Shown here: piece by piece, positions 5,749 to 13,085 of the stretch
How positions within the stretch are numbered: position 1 is the first letter of the stretch
Layout of the letters: each line of letters starts with the position of its first letter
Assembly (NCBI GenBank): GCA_036558905.1
Contig: DATBER010000037.1
Location: forward strand, 1-28,176
DNA: 28,176 bases
Source of the DNA: DASXRA01 sp036558905
Lineage (GTDB): Bacteria > Actinomycetota > Actinomycetes > Mycobacteriales > Jatrophihabitantaceae
Reading direction: 5' to 3'
The notes under the pieces: generated by a model
The model's database searches: none
Told to the model about the DNA's origin: nothing
The model's input: the letters and a program-made list of their open reading frames with translations, nothing else
Translations under genes and position numbers: made by a program

Positions 5749-7716
5749 ATGCCCTACCCCGACGACGAGCAGCGCGACCGGCCGTGGCTGATGCGCACCT
5801 ACGCCGGCCACTCCTCACCGGCCGAGTCGAACGCCCTGTACCGGCGCAACCTGGCCAAGGGGCAGACCGGCCTGTCGGTGGCGTTCGACCTGCCGACCCA
5901 GACCGGCTACGACCCGGACGCCGAGCTGGCCAAGGGCGAAGTGGGCAAGGTCGGCGTGCCGATCGCCCACATCGGCGACCTGCGCGCCCTGTTCGACGGC
6001 ATCCCGCTCGAGCGGATGAACACGTCGATGACGATCAACGCGCCGGCCATGTGGCTGCTGGCGCTCTATCTGGCCGTCGCGTCCGAGCAAGGGGCGGATC
6101 TCGGCGCGCTGACCGGCACGACCCAAAACGACATCATCAAGGAATACCTGTCCCGGGGCACCTACGTGTTCCCGCCCGGGCCGTCGTTGCGGCTGATCAC
6201 CGACATGATCGCCTACACGGTCGCCCACGTCCCCAGATGGAACCCGATCAACGTCTGCAGCTATCACTTGCAGGAGGCGGGCGCCACGCCCGTCCAGGAG
6301 GTGGCCTTCGCCCTGTGCACGGCGATCGCGGTGCTCGACGACGTGCGATCGTCGGGCCGCGTGCCCGAAGAGCGTTTCGGCGAGGTCGTCGCGCGCATCT
6401 CCTTCTTCGTCAACGCCGGGGTGCGCTTCGTCGAGGAGATGTGCAAGCTGCGCGCGTTCGGCGAGCTCTGGGACGAGATCACCCTTGCCAGATATGGGGT
6501 TTCGGACCCGAAACAGCGGCGGTTCCGCTACGGCGTGCAGGTGAACTCGCTGGGGCTGACCGAGGCTCAGCCGGAGAACAACGTCTACCGCATCCTGCTC
6601 GAGATGCTGGCCGTGACGATGTCACGCGACGCGCGGGCCCGCGCGGTGCAGTTGCCGGCCTGGAACGAGGCGCTCGGCCTGCCCCGGCCGTGGGACCAGC
6701 AGTGGTCGCTGCGCATGCAGCAGGTGCTGGCGTTCGAGTCGGACCTGCTCGAGTACGGCGACCTGTTCGAGGGCTCGCGCGTCGTCGAGGCGAAGGTCGC
6801 CTCGATCCGCGACGGGGCGCGCGAGGAGATCTCGCGCATCCTCGAACTGGGCGGGGCGGTGGCGGCCGTCGAGTCGGGTTACCTGAAGTCGGCGCTGGTG
6901 TCGTCGCTGGCCGCCCGGCGCCGGCGCATCGAGTCGGGCGAGGACGTCGTGGTCGGCGTCAACCGGTTCACCGAGTCCGAGCCGAACCCGCTGCTGCACG
7001 ACATCGACGCGGCCATCCAGGCGGTGGATCCGGCCGTCGAGGCAGCCGCGGTGGCGTCCGTCCGGGAGTGGCGTTCCGCGCGTGACGCGGCCGCCGCCGA
7101 CGCCGCCCTGAACGCCCTGCGCGATGCGGCCAAGTCCGACGCCAACCTGATGGAACCGTCGCTGGCCTGCGCCCGGGCCGGCGTCACGACGGGGGAGTGG
7201 GCCGGCGTGCTGCGCGAGGTGTTCGGCGAGTACCGCCCGCCGACCGGGGTGAGCGCGGCGAGCGGCGGATCCGACGACGGGATCGCCGGTGTACGGGCGC
7301 GGGTGCGCGAGCTGGGCCCGCTGAAGTTCCTGGTCGGCAAGCCGGGCCTGGACGGTCACTCCAACGGGGCCGAGCAGATCGCGGTGCGGGCGCGCGACGC
7401 CGGCTTCGAGGTCGTCTATTCGGGTATCCGGCTGACGCCGGCCCAGATCGTGGCGGCCGCCGTCGAGGAGGACGTCGACGTGGTGGGCCTGTCGGTGCTC
7501 TCCGGCTCGCATCTGTCGGTGGTGCCCGAGGTGGTGGCCGGCCTGAAGGCGGCCGGGCTGGACGACGTTCCCGTGGTGGTGGGCGGCATCGTGCCCGACG
7601 GCGATGCCGCCCGGCTGCGCGCCGCCGGGGTGGCCCGGGTGTTCACTCCCAAGGACTTCGCGATCACCGACGTGCTCGATCAGGTGGTGGACGCGATCGT
7701 CGAAGCGCGGGCCTGA
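5749..7716 (+). CDS. ecm: ethylmalonyl-CoA mutase (MeaA type)
   Basis: Adenosylcobalamin-dependent mutase of 655 residues that converts ethylmalonyl-CoA to methylsuccinyl-CoA, the signature rearrangement of the ethylmalonyl-CoA pathway. Domains: TIM-barrel acyl-CoA mutase domain, residues about 8-500 (RPWLMRTYAGHSSPAESN, KGQTGLSVAFDLPTQTGYD, MNTSMTINAPAMWLLALY, QNDIIKEYLSRGTYVFPP, QVNSLGLTEAQPENN). A B12-binding domain follows at about 524-650, with GKPGLDGHSNGAEQ (Asp535-x-His537, His being the cobalt ligand), SVLSGSH and VPVVVGGIVPDGDA. Catalytic and B12 domains on one chain of this length, and close resemblance to Streptomyces MeaA, separate it from two-subunit methylmalonyl-CoA mutase. 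GAGGAGG stands 7 bases before ATG 5749. It is transcribed alone and ends at a strong hairpin. Confidence 0.93.
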   Translation: MPYPDDEQRDRPWLMRTYAGHSSPAESNALYRRNLAKGQTGLSVAFDLPTQTGYDPDAELAKGEVGKVGVPIAHIGDLRALFDGIPLERMNTSMTINAPAMWLLALYLAVASEQGADLGALTGTTQNDIIKEYLSRGTYVFPPGPSLRLITDMIAYTVAHVPRWNPINVCSYHLQEAGATPVQEVAFALCTAIAVLDDVRSSGRVPEERFGEVVARISFFVNAGVRFVEEMCKLRAFGELWDEITLARYGVSDPKQRRFRYGVQVNSLGLTEAQPENNVYRILLEMLAVTMSRDARARAVQLPAWNEALGLPRPWDQQWSLRMQQVLAFESDLLEYGDLFEGSRVVEAKVASIRDGAREEISRILELGGAVAAVESGYLKSALVSSLAARRRRIESGEDVVVGVNRFTESEPNPLLHDIDAAIQAVDPAVEAAAVASVREWRSARDAAAADAALNALRDAAKSDANLMEPSLACARAGVTTGEWAGVLREVFGEYRPPTGVSAASGGSDDGIAGVRARVRELGPLKFLVGKPGLDGHSNGAEQIAVRARDAGFEVVYSGIRLTPAQIVAAAVEEDVDVVGLSVLSGSHLSVVPEVVAGLKAAGLDDVPVVVGGIVPDGDAARLRAAGVARVFTPKDFAITDVLDQVVDAIVEARA

Positions 7717-7717
7717 T

Positions 7718-7767
7718 CCGGTTTTGGTCACCAGGTCTCATATAACCGGCCTGGTGACCAAAACCGG
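7718..7767. terminator. bidirectional terminator hairpin between ecm and the MFS gene
   Basis: CCGGTTTTGGTCACCAGG (7718-7735) is perfectly complementary to 7750-7767, an 18-bp stem with a 14-base loop. It starts two bases after the ecm stop (7714-7716) and ends five bases before the convergent MFS stop. There is no real U-tract on either side, although A/T runs sit inside the stem. Confidence 0.8.
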
Positions 7768-7772
7768 GGAGG

Positions 7773-9239
7773 TCAGGCTTCGACCACTAGGGCCGGCTCG
7801 GCGATCTCCTCGCCGCTCGTGACGTGCCGCTCCGGCTTGGGCTGGCCGGGCAGCACCAGGGCCAGCGCGGCGGCGACCACCATGGCGGCGGCCGTCATCA
7901 CGAAGGCCCGGTCGTAGCCGGCAGTGGCCGACGACGCGCCGGCGGCCACTGTGGCCATGACGGCCAACCCGACCGCGCCGCCGACCTGCCGAGTGGTGTT
8001 GATCAGCCCGGACGCCAGCCCGGCCTGGTGCACCGGCACGTCGGCCGTTGCGGCGATCGTCATGGGCACGAACGAGAGCCCCATGCCCACGCCGGTCAGC
8101 ACCAGCGAGCCGAACACGTGCGCCCAGTAGCCGTCGCCCGCCGACAGCTGGCTCATCCAGGCCAGCCCGGCGACGGCCAGCAGCGGGCCGAGCACCAGCT
8201 GTCGACGCACGCCGATGCGCGCGACCAGCCGGGTGCCGGTCAGCGAGGCGGCCAGCGTCGAGAGTGCCGCCGGCAAGAACGCGAACCCGGCCTTGAGCGG
8301 GCCGTACCCGTTCACCTGCTGCAGGTACAGCGACAGGAAGAAGAACATGCCGAACAGCGCGGCGCCGATCATGACCGCGATGCCGTTGGCCGCCGAGATC
8401 GACCGCCGCCGGAACACGTGCAGTGGTACCAGCGGGTGGGGGGTGCGCGTCTCGATCACCGCGAACGCGGCCAGCAGCGCGGCGCCGGCCAGCAGCGTCA
8501 GGATCGTCGCCGTCGACCCCCACGACCGGGTGTCGGTGCTGACGATGCCGTACACCAGCAGGGCCAGGCCGCCGGTGACCGTGACCGCTCCGGCGATGTC
8601 GAGGCTGGGGCGGGTCTGGGCCTTCGACTCGGTCAGCGACACGGCCGCGGCGGCCAGCAACACCGCGCCGATCGGCACGTTGACGAACAGCACCCACCGC
8701 CAGTCGAGCAGGTCGGTGAGGATGCCGCCGGCCAGCACGCCGGCCGCCGCGCCGCTGGCCGCCGTGGCCGACCAGGCGCCGAGGGCCCGCCGCCGCGCGT
8801 GCGGGTCGGTGAACGTCGTGGTGATCAGGCTCAGCGTGGCCGGCGCCAGGATCGCGCCGCCGATGCCCTGCACGGCGCGGGCCCCGATCAGCTCGCCGCC
8901 GTTTCGGGCCAGGCCGCCGAGCAGGCTGCAGATCGTGAACAGGGTCAGACCGGTCATGAACACGCGGCGCCGGCCGAACAGGTCGGCCGCGCGCCCGCCG
9001 AGCAGCAGGAACCCCGCGAAGGTCAGCGTGTAGGCGTTGATCACCCACTGCTGGCCGGCGGCCGACAGGTCCAGGCTGGAGCGCATCTTCGGCAGCGCGA
9101 CGTTCACGATCGAGACGTCGAGCACCACCATGAACTGCGCGGCACAGCAGACCGCCAGCACCGCCCAGGTAGGAACAGCAGGAATAGTGCGCCGGCTCGG
9201 CACCGTTGACTTGGTGCGGGTCAACATCGGCCTTCTCAT
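7773..9239 (-). CDS. DHA2-family MFS drug exporter, 14 transmembrane helices
   Basis: Proton-coupled multidrug efflux protein of the 14-helix DHA2 (EmrB/QacA-like) type, 488 residues, inner membrane. Helix 1 carries QFMVVLDVSIVNVALPKM (motif D1), then QWVINAYTLTFAGFLLLGG, the loop motif GRAADLFGRRRVFMTG (motif A) and the motif-C-like AAGVLAGGILTDLLDWRWVLFVNVP. The gene is divergent from a marR gene with palindromic AACGTT operators between them, the usual layout of a self-regulated efflux pair. ATG 9239 is preferred; a TTG at 9263 would lie inside the operator, and ATG 9227 has an AGAAGG only three bases away. Substrate unknown. Confidence 0.92.
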   Translation of the reverse strand: MRRPMLTRTKSTVPSRRTIPAVPTWAVLAVCCAAQFMVVLDVSIVNVALPKMRSSLDLSAAGQQWVINAYTLTFAGFLLLGGRAADLFGRRRVFMTGLTLFTICSLLGGLARNGGELIGARAVQGIGGAILAPATLSLITTTFTDPHARRRALGAWSATAASGAAAGVLAGGILTDLLDWRWVLFVNVPIGAVLLAAAAVSLTESKAQTRPSLDIAGAVTVTGGLALLVYGIVSTDTRSWGSTATILTLLAGAALLAAFAVIETRTPHPLVPLHVFRRRSISAANGIAVMIGAALFGMFFFLSLYLQQVNGYGPLKAGFAFLPAALSTLAASLTGTRLVARIGVRRQLVLGPLLAVAGLAWMSQLSAGDGYWAHVFGSLVLTGVGMGLSFVPMTIAATADVPVHQAGLASGLINTTRQVGGAVGLAVMATVAAGASSATAGYDRAFVMTAAAMVVAAALALVLPGQPKPERHVTSGEEIAEPALVVEA

Positions 9240-9244
9240 TTCTC

Positions 9245-9270
9245 TCAACGTTGAATTATTCAACGTTAAG
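9245..9270. promoter_or_regulatory. MarR-type operator pair upstream of the MFS exporter
   Basis: TCAACGTTGA (9245-9254) is a perfect palindrome and TTCAACGTTAAG (9259-9270) an imperfect one; their AACGTT cores are 15 bp apart. The pair also contains TTGAA-TTA-TTCAA. This A/T-rich patch stands out from its GC-rich surroundings and lies just upstream of the exporter start. It is probably bound by the MarR protein encoded next to it. Confidence 0.65.
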
Positions 9271-9301
9271 ATAGATCGTGAGCGCCGCCGCCGTCAAACT
9301 C

Positions 9302-9324
9302 TTTAACGTTAAACGAGTTACACT
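9302..9324 (+). promoter_or_regulatory. marR autoregulatory site and -10 box
   Basis: TTTAACGTTAAA (9302-9313) is a perfect 12-bp palindrome with the same AACGTT core as the two sites at 9245-9270. It sits between the expected -35 region and TACACT (9319-9324), a -10 candidate. Transcription would start about 8 nt further on, at or just before the marR ATG, so the message may be leaderless. Confidence 0.55.
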
Positions 9325-9332
9325 CAACCGTC

Positions 9333-9890
9333 ATGAGGTCCGAACCTGTGCGTGATCGCGTCGACGTGATCGTCGACCAGTGGCACCAGCAGTACCCGAA
9401 CCTCGACGTTCCCGCCAAGACGCTGACCATCCGGCTGCGCCGCATCGCCCACCACATCGAGCGCGAGGTGCAGCGCGAGCTCACCGAGCACGGCATCGGC
9501 ATGTGGGAGCTCGAGGTGCTACTGGCGCTGCGCCGCGCCCCGGGCGGGCGGCTGAGCGCCGGCGAGCTGGTCCGGCACTGCCAGGTGACCTCCGGGGCGA
9601 TCACCAACCGGATCGGCCGGCTGGCCGATCGCGGCTGGGTCACCCGCGAGGTCGACCCGGAGGACCGCCGGCAGGTGATCGTCACGATCACCAGGTCCGG
9701 CCTGCGTCGGGCCGAGCAGATCCTCAAGACCAAGATCGTCGCCGAGGAGCGGCTGTTCGGCAGCCTGGACGCAGCCGCGATCGACCGCATGAACGCCGAC
9801 CTGCGGGCGCTGCTCGTCTCGATCGAGGGGGCGGCCGACGACTACGAGCCCGAGCCCGGCGCGCCGGCCCACCTGGCCCCGGCGCGTTAG
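9333..9890 (+). CDS. MarR-family transcriptional regulator
   Basis: A 185-residue winged-helix regulator. Helices at about residues 29-50 begin the dimer region (TLTIRLRRIAHHIEREVQRE). The DNA-binding part is ELEVLLALRRAPGGRLSAGE, then LVRHCQVTSGAITNRIGRLA (recognition helix), and the wing is GWVTREVDPEDRRQVIVTIT, in which DxxDRR is the family hallmark. The C-terminus is Pro/Ala-rich. It is divergent from the MFS exporter and probably represses both genes through the three AACGTT palindromes, releasing on ligand binding. No ribosome site is visible before ATG 9333, in keeping with a leaderless start. Confidence 0.92.
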   Translation: MRSEPVRDRVDVIVDQWHQQYPNLDVPAKTLTIRLRRIAHHIEREVQRELTEHGIGMWELEVLLALRRAPGGRLSAGELVRHCQVTSGAITNRIGRLADRGWVTREVDPEDRRQVIVTITRSGLRRAEQILKTKIVAEERLFGSLDAAAIDRMNADLRALLVSIEGAADDYEPEPGAPAHLAPAR

Positions 9891-9903
9891 CCGCTCCCCG
9901 TCC

Positions 9904-9959
9904 CTTGATCAACAGGGGATTCTGGTCGCTGGGGGGACCACTCATCCCTGTTGATCAAG
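9904..9959. terminator. hairpin between marR and osmC, copy B of the 53-bp repeated element
   Basis: CTTGATCAACAGGG (9904-9917) pairs perfectly with 9946-9959; an inner helix TGGTC/GACCA lies in the loop. The 53 bases 9905-9957 align without gaps to copy A near murA, sharing the outer TTGATCAACAG arms and the inner TGGTCGCTGG. Differences fall mostly in the inner stem and loop and largely keep pairing. It stands between convergent genes and is probably a bidirectional terminator. Confidence 0.7.
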
Positions 9960-9980
9960 AAACGGCATGGCGCTGGGGCG

Positions 9981-10400
9981 TCAGGCGATCCGCTCATCGA
10001 TCGGCGTGCCGAGCTGGATGGTGCGCGACACGGTGCACAACCGGTCGTGCGACTTGACGATCGCCTGCGGCAGCACCTCGCGCGCCGCGGCTCCGTCCGA
10101 ACCGTCGGGGAAGGCGACGTCGAAGGTGACAGCCAGGTTCACCATCCGGTTGCCCTGCTCGTCGCGGATCTTGTCGCCGGTGACCGTCACCCGGAACGAC
10201 TCGGGTTCGGCCCGCTTCACCGTGATGTAGTCGACGTCGGCCGCCGTGCATCCGCCCAGCGCGACGAGCAACAGCTCGACCGGGGAGAACTCGCCGTCGT
10301 CGCCCCCGAAGTCCAGCGTGCCGCCACGGGCATTGGTGGCCCGGTAGCGGCCGAGGCCGAGCCGGTCGAGCTGGACGCTGCGCAAGGTTTCGTCGGTCAT
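9981..10400 (-). CDS. OsmC/Ohr-family protein
   Basis: A 139-residue OsmC-fold protein, a family of thiol peroxidases acting on organic hydroperoxides. Both expected cysteines are present: one in the helix start LVALGGCTAADVDYI, one near the C-terminus in HDRLCTVSRTI. FGGDDGEFSPVELLLVALGG is the usual lead into the central helix. It is downstream of an isochorismatase-type hydrolase with a 7-base gap, so they are very likely one transcript. The ribosome site is weak and translation may depend on the upstream gene. The exact peroxide substrate and reductant are not predictable. Confidence 0.9.
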   Translation of the reverse strand: MTDETLRSVQLDRLGLGRYRATNARGGTLDFGGDDGEFSPVELLLVALGGCTAADVDYITVKRAEPESFRVTVTGDKIRDEQGNRMVNLAVTFDVAFPDGSDGAAAREVLPQAIVKSHDRLCTVSRTIQLGTPIDERIA

Positions 10401-10407
10401 GCGGCAA

Positions 10408-10962
10408 TCATGCGCGATCGGCCAGCAGCCGGGCGGTCGAGGTCACGTCGGCGAATCCGCCGCCGTGCAGGTTCACCGCGGTGGCCGCGGCCAGCTGGTC
10501 GGCGCTCAGCACCGCGCCGTCCGCTCCCTTGAGCTCGAAGGTGTACGTGGCGTCGATGGGCACGGCGACGTCGTAGCCGAGGTTGCCGCCCATGCGGGCC
10601 GTCGTCTCGACGCACATGTTGGTCTGGATGCCGCACACCACTACCCGGGTGATGCCGCGTTCGCGCAGCCAGCGGTCCAGGTCGACCTCGCCCAGGAACG
10701 CCGAGTTGACCGTCTTGCCGAACAGCAGGGCCGGCCGGACGTCGCCGAGCAGCGGTTGCAGGTCGTTGCCGGGCTGGCCGGGACGCAGCGGCGAGTCGGC
10801 CTTCGTGGAGTCGTGGCGCACCAGAATGATCGGGTCGCCCGAGTCGCGCCAGGCGTTGGTCAGGGCAGCGATGTTCGCTTCAGCATCGGGGTTGTTGCGG
10901 GTGCCCCAGGCCGGGTCGTTGAAGCCGTTCTGAACGTCGATCACGAGCAACGCGGTGGTCAT
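10408..10962 (-). CDS. isochorismatase-family cysteine hydrolase
   Basis: A 184-residue cysteine hydrolase. The Asp-Lys-Cys triad is visible: ALLVIDVQNGFND (Asp), LLFGKTVNSAF (Lys) and VCGIQTNMCVETTAR (Cys). Known family reactions include hydrolysis of isochorismate, nicotinamide and N-carbamoyl compounds; the metal-binding Asp-x-His of nicotinamidases is not evident, so an amidase or isochorismatase-like activity is an open call. ATG 10962 starts MTTALLVIDVQ; longer upstream frames overlap the divergent regulator. It heads an operon with osmC and is divergent from a GlxA-type AraC regulator across 72 bases, suggesting that regulator controls it. Confidence 0.9.
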   Translation of the reverse strand: MTTALLVIDVQNGFNDPAWGTRNNPDAEANIAALTNAWRDSGDPIILVRHDSTKADSPLRPGQPGNDLQPLLGDVRPALLFGKTVNSAFLGEVDLDRWLRERGITRVVVCGIQTNMCVETTARMGGNLGYDVAVPIDATYTFELKGADGAVLSADQLAAATAVNLHGGGFADVTSTARLLADRA

Positions 10963-11034
10963 GGCGTCCAGCGTGCGCTTCTGCGATGCGTTCCGGGGAG
11001 CGGCAGAACAGTCCTCATGAGGTACTTTCCTGCC

Positions 11035-11991
11035 ATGCGAACGATCGGCTTGCTCGTCCTGCCGGGCACGCGCGCCTTCGACGCGGCGGTGTCCGGCGAG
11101 GTGTGGGGCATCGACCGCACCGACCACGGCATCGGCCCGTTCGAGCTGCGGGTCTGCGCGCCGACCCGGGGAGTCACCCGCACCGCTCCACTCGGCCTGA
11201 TCGAGGCGACCCACACGCTACGCGGGCTGGCCGGCTGCGACCTCGTGGTCGTGCCGGGCCGGGACGACCCGCTGGCGCCCGTCGACCCGGCCGCGATCCG
11301 GGCACTGCAGGCCGCGCATCGCCGGGGCGCCACGATCGCGGCACTGTGCTCGGGCGCGTTCACCCTGGCCGCGGCCGGGCTGCTCGACGGGCGGCCGGCC
11401 ACGACCTACTGGCGGCTGCTCGACGCGCTCGCGACGGCCGCCCCGCACGCCTGGGTGGAGCGCGACGTCCTGTACGTGGGCGAGGGTCCGGTGCTGACGT
11501 CGGCCGGCGTCGTCGGCGGCCTGGACCTGTGCCTGCACCTGGTGCGCCGCGACCACGGCGCGCAGACCGCGGCCGCGCTGGCCCGACGGCTGGTGATGGC
11601 GCCGGCGCGCGAGGGCGGCCAGGCCCAGTACGTGCCGGCGCCCGCCCCGTCGCGTCCGGCCGGGGCGCCCGGCGTGGCCGCCACCATGGACTGGGCGCTG
11701 ACCCGGGTCGCCGAGCCGATCGGGGTGGCCGAGATGGCCGGCCACGCGGCGATGAGTGAGCGCTCGTTCCATCGCGTCTTCGTCGCCGCCACCGGGACGA
11801 CGCCCGGGCGCTGGCTGACCGGCCAGCGGGTACGGCACGCCCAGCGGCTGCTCGAGACCAGTGACCTGCCGGTCGAGCGCGTCGCCGAGCGCAGCGGACT
11901 GGGCACGCCGGCCAACCTGCGCCGGCGCATGCGCACCGTCCTCGGCGTCAGCCCGGCGACGTATCGGCGCACGTTCCGGGCCGGTGCGTAA
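11035..11991 (+). CDS. GlxA-type AraC-family transcriptional regulator (DJ-1/PfpI plus HTH)
   Basis: A 318-residue protein with an N-terminal DJ-1/PfpI-like amidotransferase fold (about 1-175) and a C-terminal AraC double helix-turn-helix (about 215-315). The nucleophile-elbow motif ALCSGAFTLAAAGLLDG has Cys105. The HTH shows GVAEMAGHAAMSERSFHRVF and then ERVAERSGLGTPANLRRRMR, ending in GVSPATYRRTFR. Such proteins sense small molecules rather than catalyse. ATG 11035 (MRTIGLLVLPG) begins the domain; ATG 11017 is a weaker alternative, and the open frame further upstream is not coding. It lies divergent to the isochorismatase-osmC operon, its most probable target. Confidence 0.92.
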   Translation: MRTIGLLVLPGTRAFDAAVSGEVWGIDRTDHGIGPFELRVCAPTRGVTRTAPLGLIEATHTLRGLAGCDLVVVPGRDDPLAPVDPAAIRALQAAHRRGATIAALCSGAFTLAAAGLLDGRPATTYWRLLDALATAAPHAWVERDVLYVGEGPVLTSAGVVGGLDLCLHLVRRDHGAQTAAALARRLVMAPAREGGQAQYVPAPAPSRPAGAPGVAATMDWALTRVAEPIGVAEMAGHAAMSERSFHRVFVAATGTTPGRWLTGQRVRHAQRLLETSDLPVERVAERSGLGTPANLRRRMRTVLGVSPATYRRTFRAGA

Positions 11992-12081
11992 GGGGTACTA
12001 GTCCTAACGTCCGATCGCGGGCCCGACCACATCTGCGGGACAACTGAGGTACGCACATCCAGCCCGTAGAGGAGTCCCACC

Positions 12082-13071
12082 ATGAAACGCCTGCTGATCT
12101 TCTCGGCGGCGGCCGTCGCCGCCGCGGCGGTGGCTGTGCCGGCGGTCGCCGGCCTGGCCGGCAACCCGTCGTTCAGTCACAAACCGCCCGTGCACGTGCC
12201 GTCGCAGGCCCAGCTGGTCCAGTTCGACGACCACGGCCGGGCGGTGCGCACCACCACGCCCAGCACCCCGGGCGACGACCACCGGCGGCCGGGGCCGGCC
12301 CGGATTACCGAGCCGGGCGACGACCGCGGCCACGCCACCGAGCCCGGCGACGACCGCGGTGGCGACCGGGTGACGCGCGAGCCTGAGCCCGGCGACGATC
12401 GGGGCCGGCCGGCCACCGAGCCGGGCGACGACCGGGGCGGCGACCGCACCCTGACGTCGCTGCTTGCCACTGCGGCCGACGTCGACGTGGTCGGCGAGGC
12501 GGCCGACGGCGCCCAGGCCCTGGAGGAGGTCGCCGCGACGAATCCCGACGTCGTGCTGACGGACCTGTCCATGCCGGTGATGGACGGCGTGGCTGCCACC
12601 CGGGCACTGCGCACCGGGCATCCCGACACGCGGGTCGTCGTGCTGTCGTCGTTCTCCGACCGGTCGCGCGTACGCGAGGCCGTCGCGGCCGGCGCCACCG
12701 GATACGTGCTCAAGGACTGCACGCCCGACGAACTGCTCGCCGCGGTGCGATCGGCCGCCGATGGGCATGCGCCGCTGGATCCCCGGGTGGCCGGCGCACT
12801 GCTGCCCGGACGAGACGCCGCGTCGCCGGCCGAGCAGCTCAGCGGCCGCGAACGCCAGGTGCTACGGCTGGCCGGAAAGGGCTTGGCCAACAAGCAGATC
12901 GGCCGCGAACTGGGCATCTCCGAGCGCACCGTGAAGGTGCATCTGGGCAACGTGTTCCGCCGCATCGGGGTGGCCGACCGCACCCCGGCCGCGCTCTGGG
13001 CCCGCGAGCACCTCGACGACTTGGGCGTGTCTCTCAAGTCCCGCTCGTTGCGCAGCAGAGCATCGACTTGA
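12082..13071 (+). CDS. chimeric frame: signal peptide and EPGDDRG repeats fused to a NarL-type response regulator lacking its first strand
   Basis: A 329-residue frame of two unrelated halves. Residues 1-23 are a typical Sec signal peptide (MKRLLIFSAAAVAAAAVA). Residues 24-120 are an extracellular-type Pro/Gly/Asp-rich region with about four copies of TEPGDDRG. From residue 123 it turns into a response regulator: TLTSLLATAADVDVVGEAAD, phosphoacceptor Asp161 in DVVLTDLSMPVMDG, VVVLSSFSD, the conserved Lys in GYVLKD, and a LuxR helix-turn-helix (LSGRERQVLRLAGKGLANKQ onward). The receiver's first beta strand and its own acidic pair are missing. The repeat's GDDRGGDR falls almost where VDDHxxxR should be. 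This looks like a deletion joining two genes in frame. A strong RBS (GAGGAG) precedes ATG 12082. The last residues are encoded by a hairpin arm. Confidence 0.75.
   Translation: MKRLLIFSAAAVAAAAVAVPAVAGLAGNPSFSHKPPVHVPSQAQLVQFDDHGRAVRTTTPSTPGDDHRRPGPARITEPGDDRGHATEPGDDRGGDRVTREPEPGDDRGRPATEPGDDRGGDRTLTSLLATAADVDVVGEAADGAQALEEVAATNPDVVLTDLSMPVMDGVAATRALRTGHPDTRVVVLSSFSDRSRVREAVAAGATGYVLKDCTPDELLAAVRSAADGHAPLDPRVAGALLPGRDAASPAEQLSGRERQVLRLAGKGLANKQIGRELGISERTVKVHLGNVFRRIGVADRTPAALWAREHLDDLGVSLKSRSLRSRAST
12307..12446 (+). repeat. imperfect coding repeats encoding TEPGDDRG
   Basis: About four degenerate units built around ACCGAGCCGGGCGACGACCG, each encoding T/P-EPGDDRG-G/H/R. They belong to the secreted half of the chimeric gene and end exactly at the point where response-regulator sequence begins. 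Confidence 0.7.
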
Positions 13072-13079
13072 GAGACACG
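13026..13079. terminator. hairpin spanning the stop codon of the response-regulator frame
   Basis: CGTGTCTCTCAAGTC (13026-13040) is perfectly complementary to 13065-13079, a 15-bp stem; the 24-base loop holds an inner GCTC/GAGC helix. The TGA stop of the chimeric frame (13069-13071) is inside the right arm, so the last 14 or so residues are hairpin-encoded. It lies between convergent genes and has no U-tract. Confidence 0.7.
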
Positions 13080-13085
13080 TCCTAC

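Noticed and set aside
5749..7716. Methylmalonyl-CoA mutase large subunit
   Set aside because: It carries catalytic and B12 domains in 655 residues and follows MeaA-type proteins throughout; no small-subunit gene is adjacent.
7824..9209. Plus-strand frame of 461 codons opposite the MFS gene
   Set aside because: Gln/His/Arg/Gly-rich mirror of a membrane protein with 14 clear helices on the minus strand.
10399..11034. Upstream extension of the AraC-regulator frame
   Set aside because: The extra 212 residues are antisense to the isochorismatase gene and show no domain; the DJ-1 domain begins cleanly at ATG 11035.
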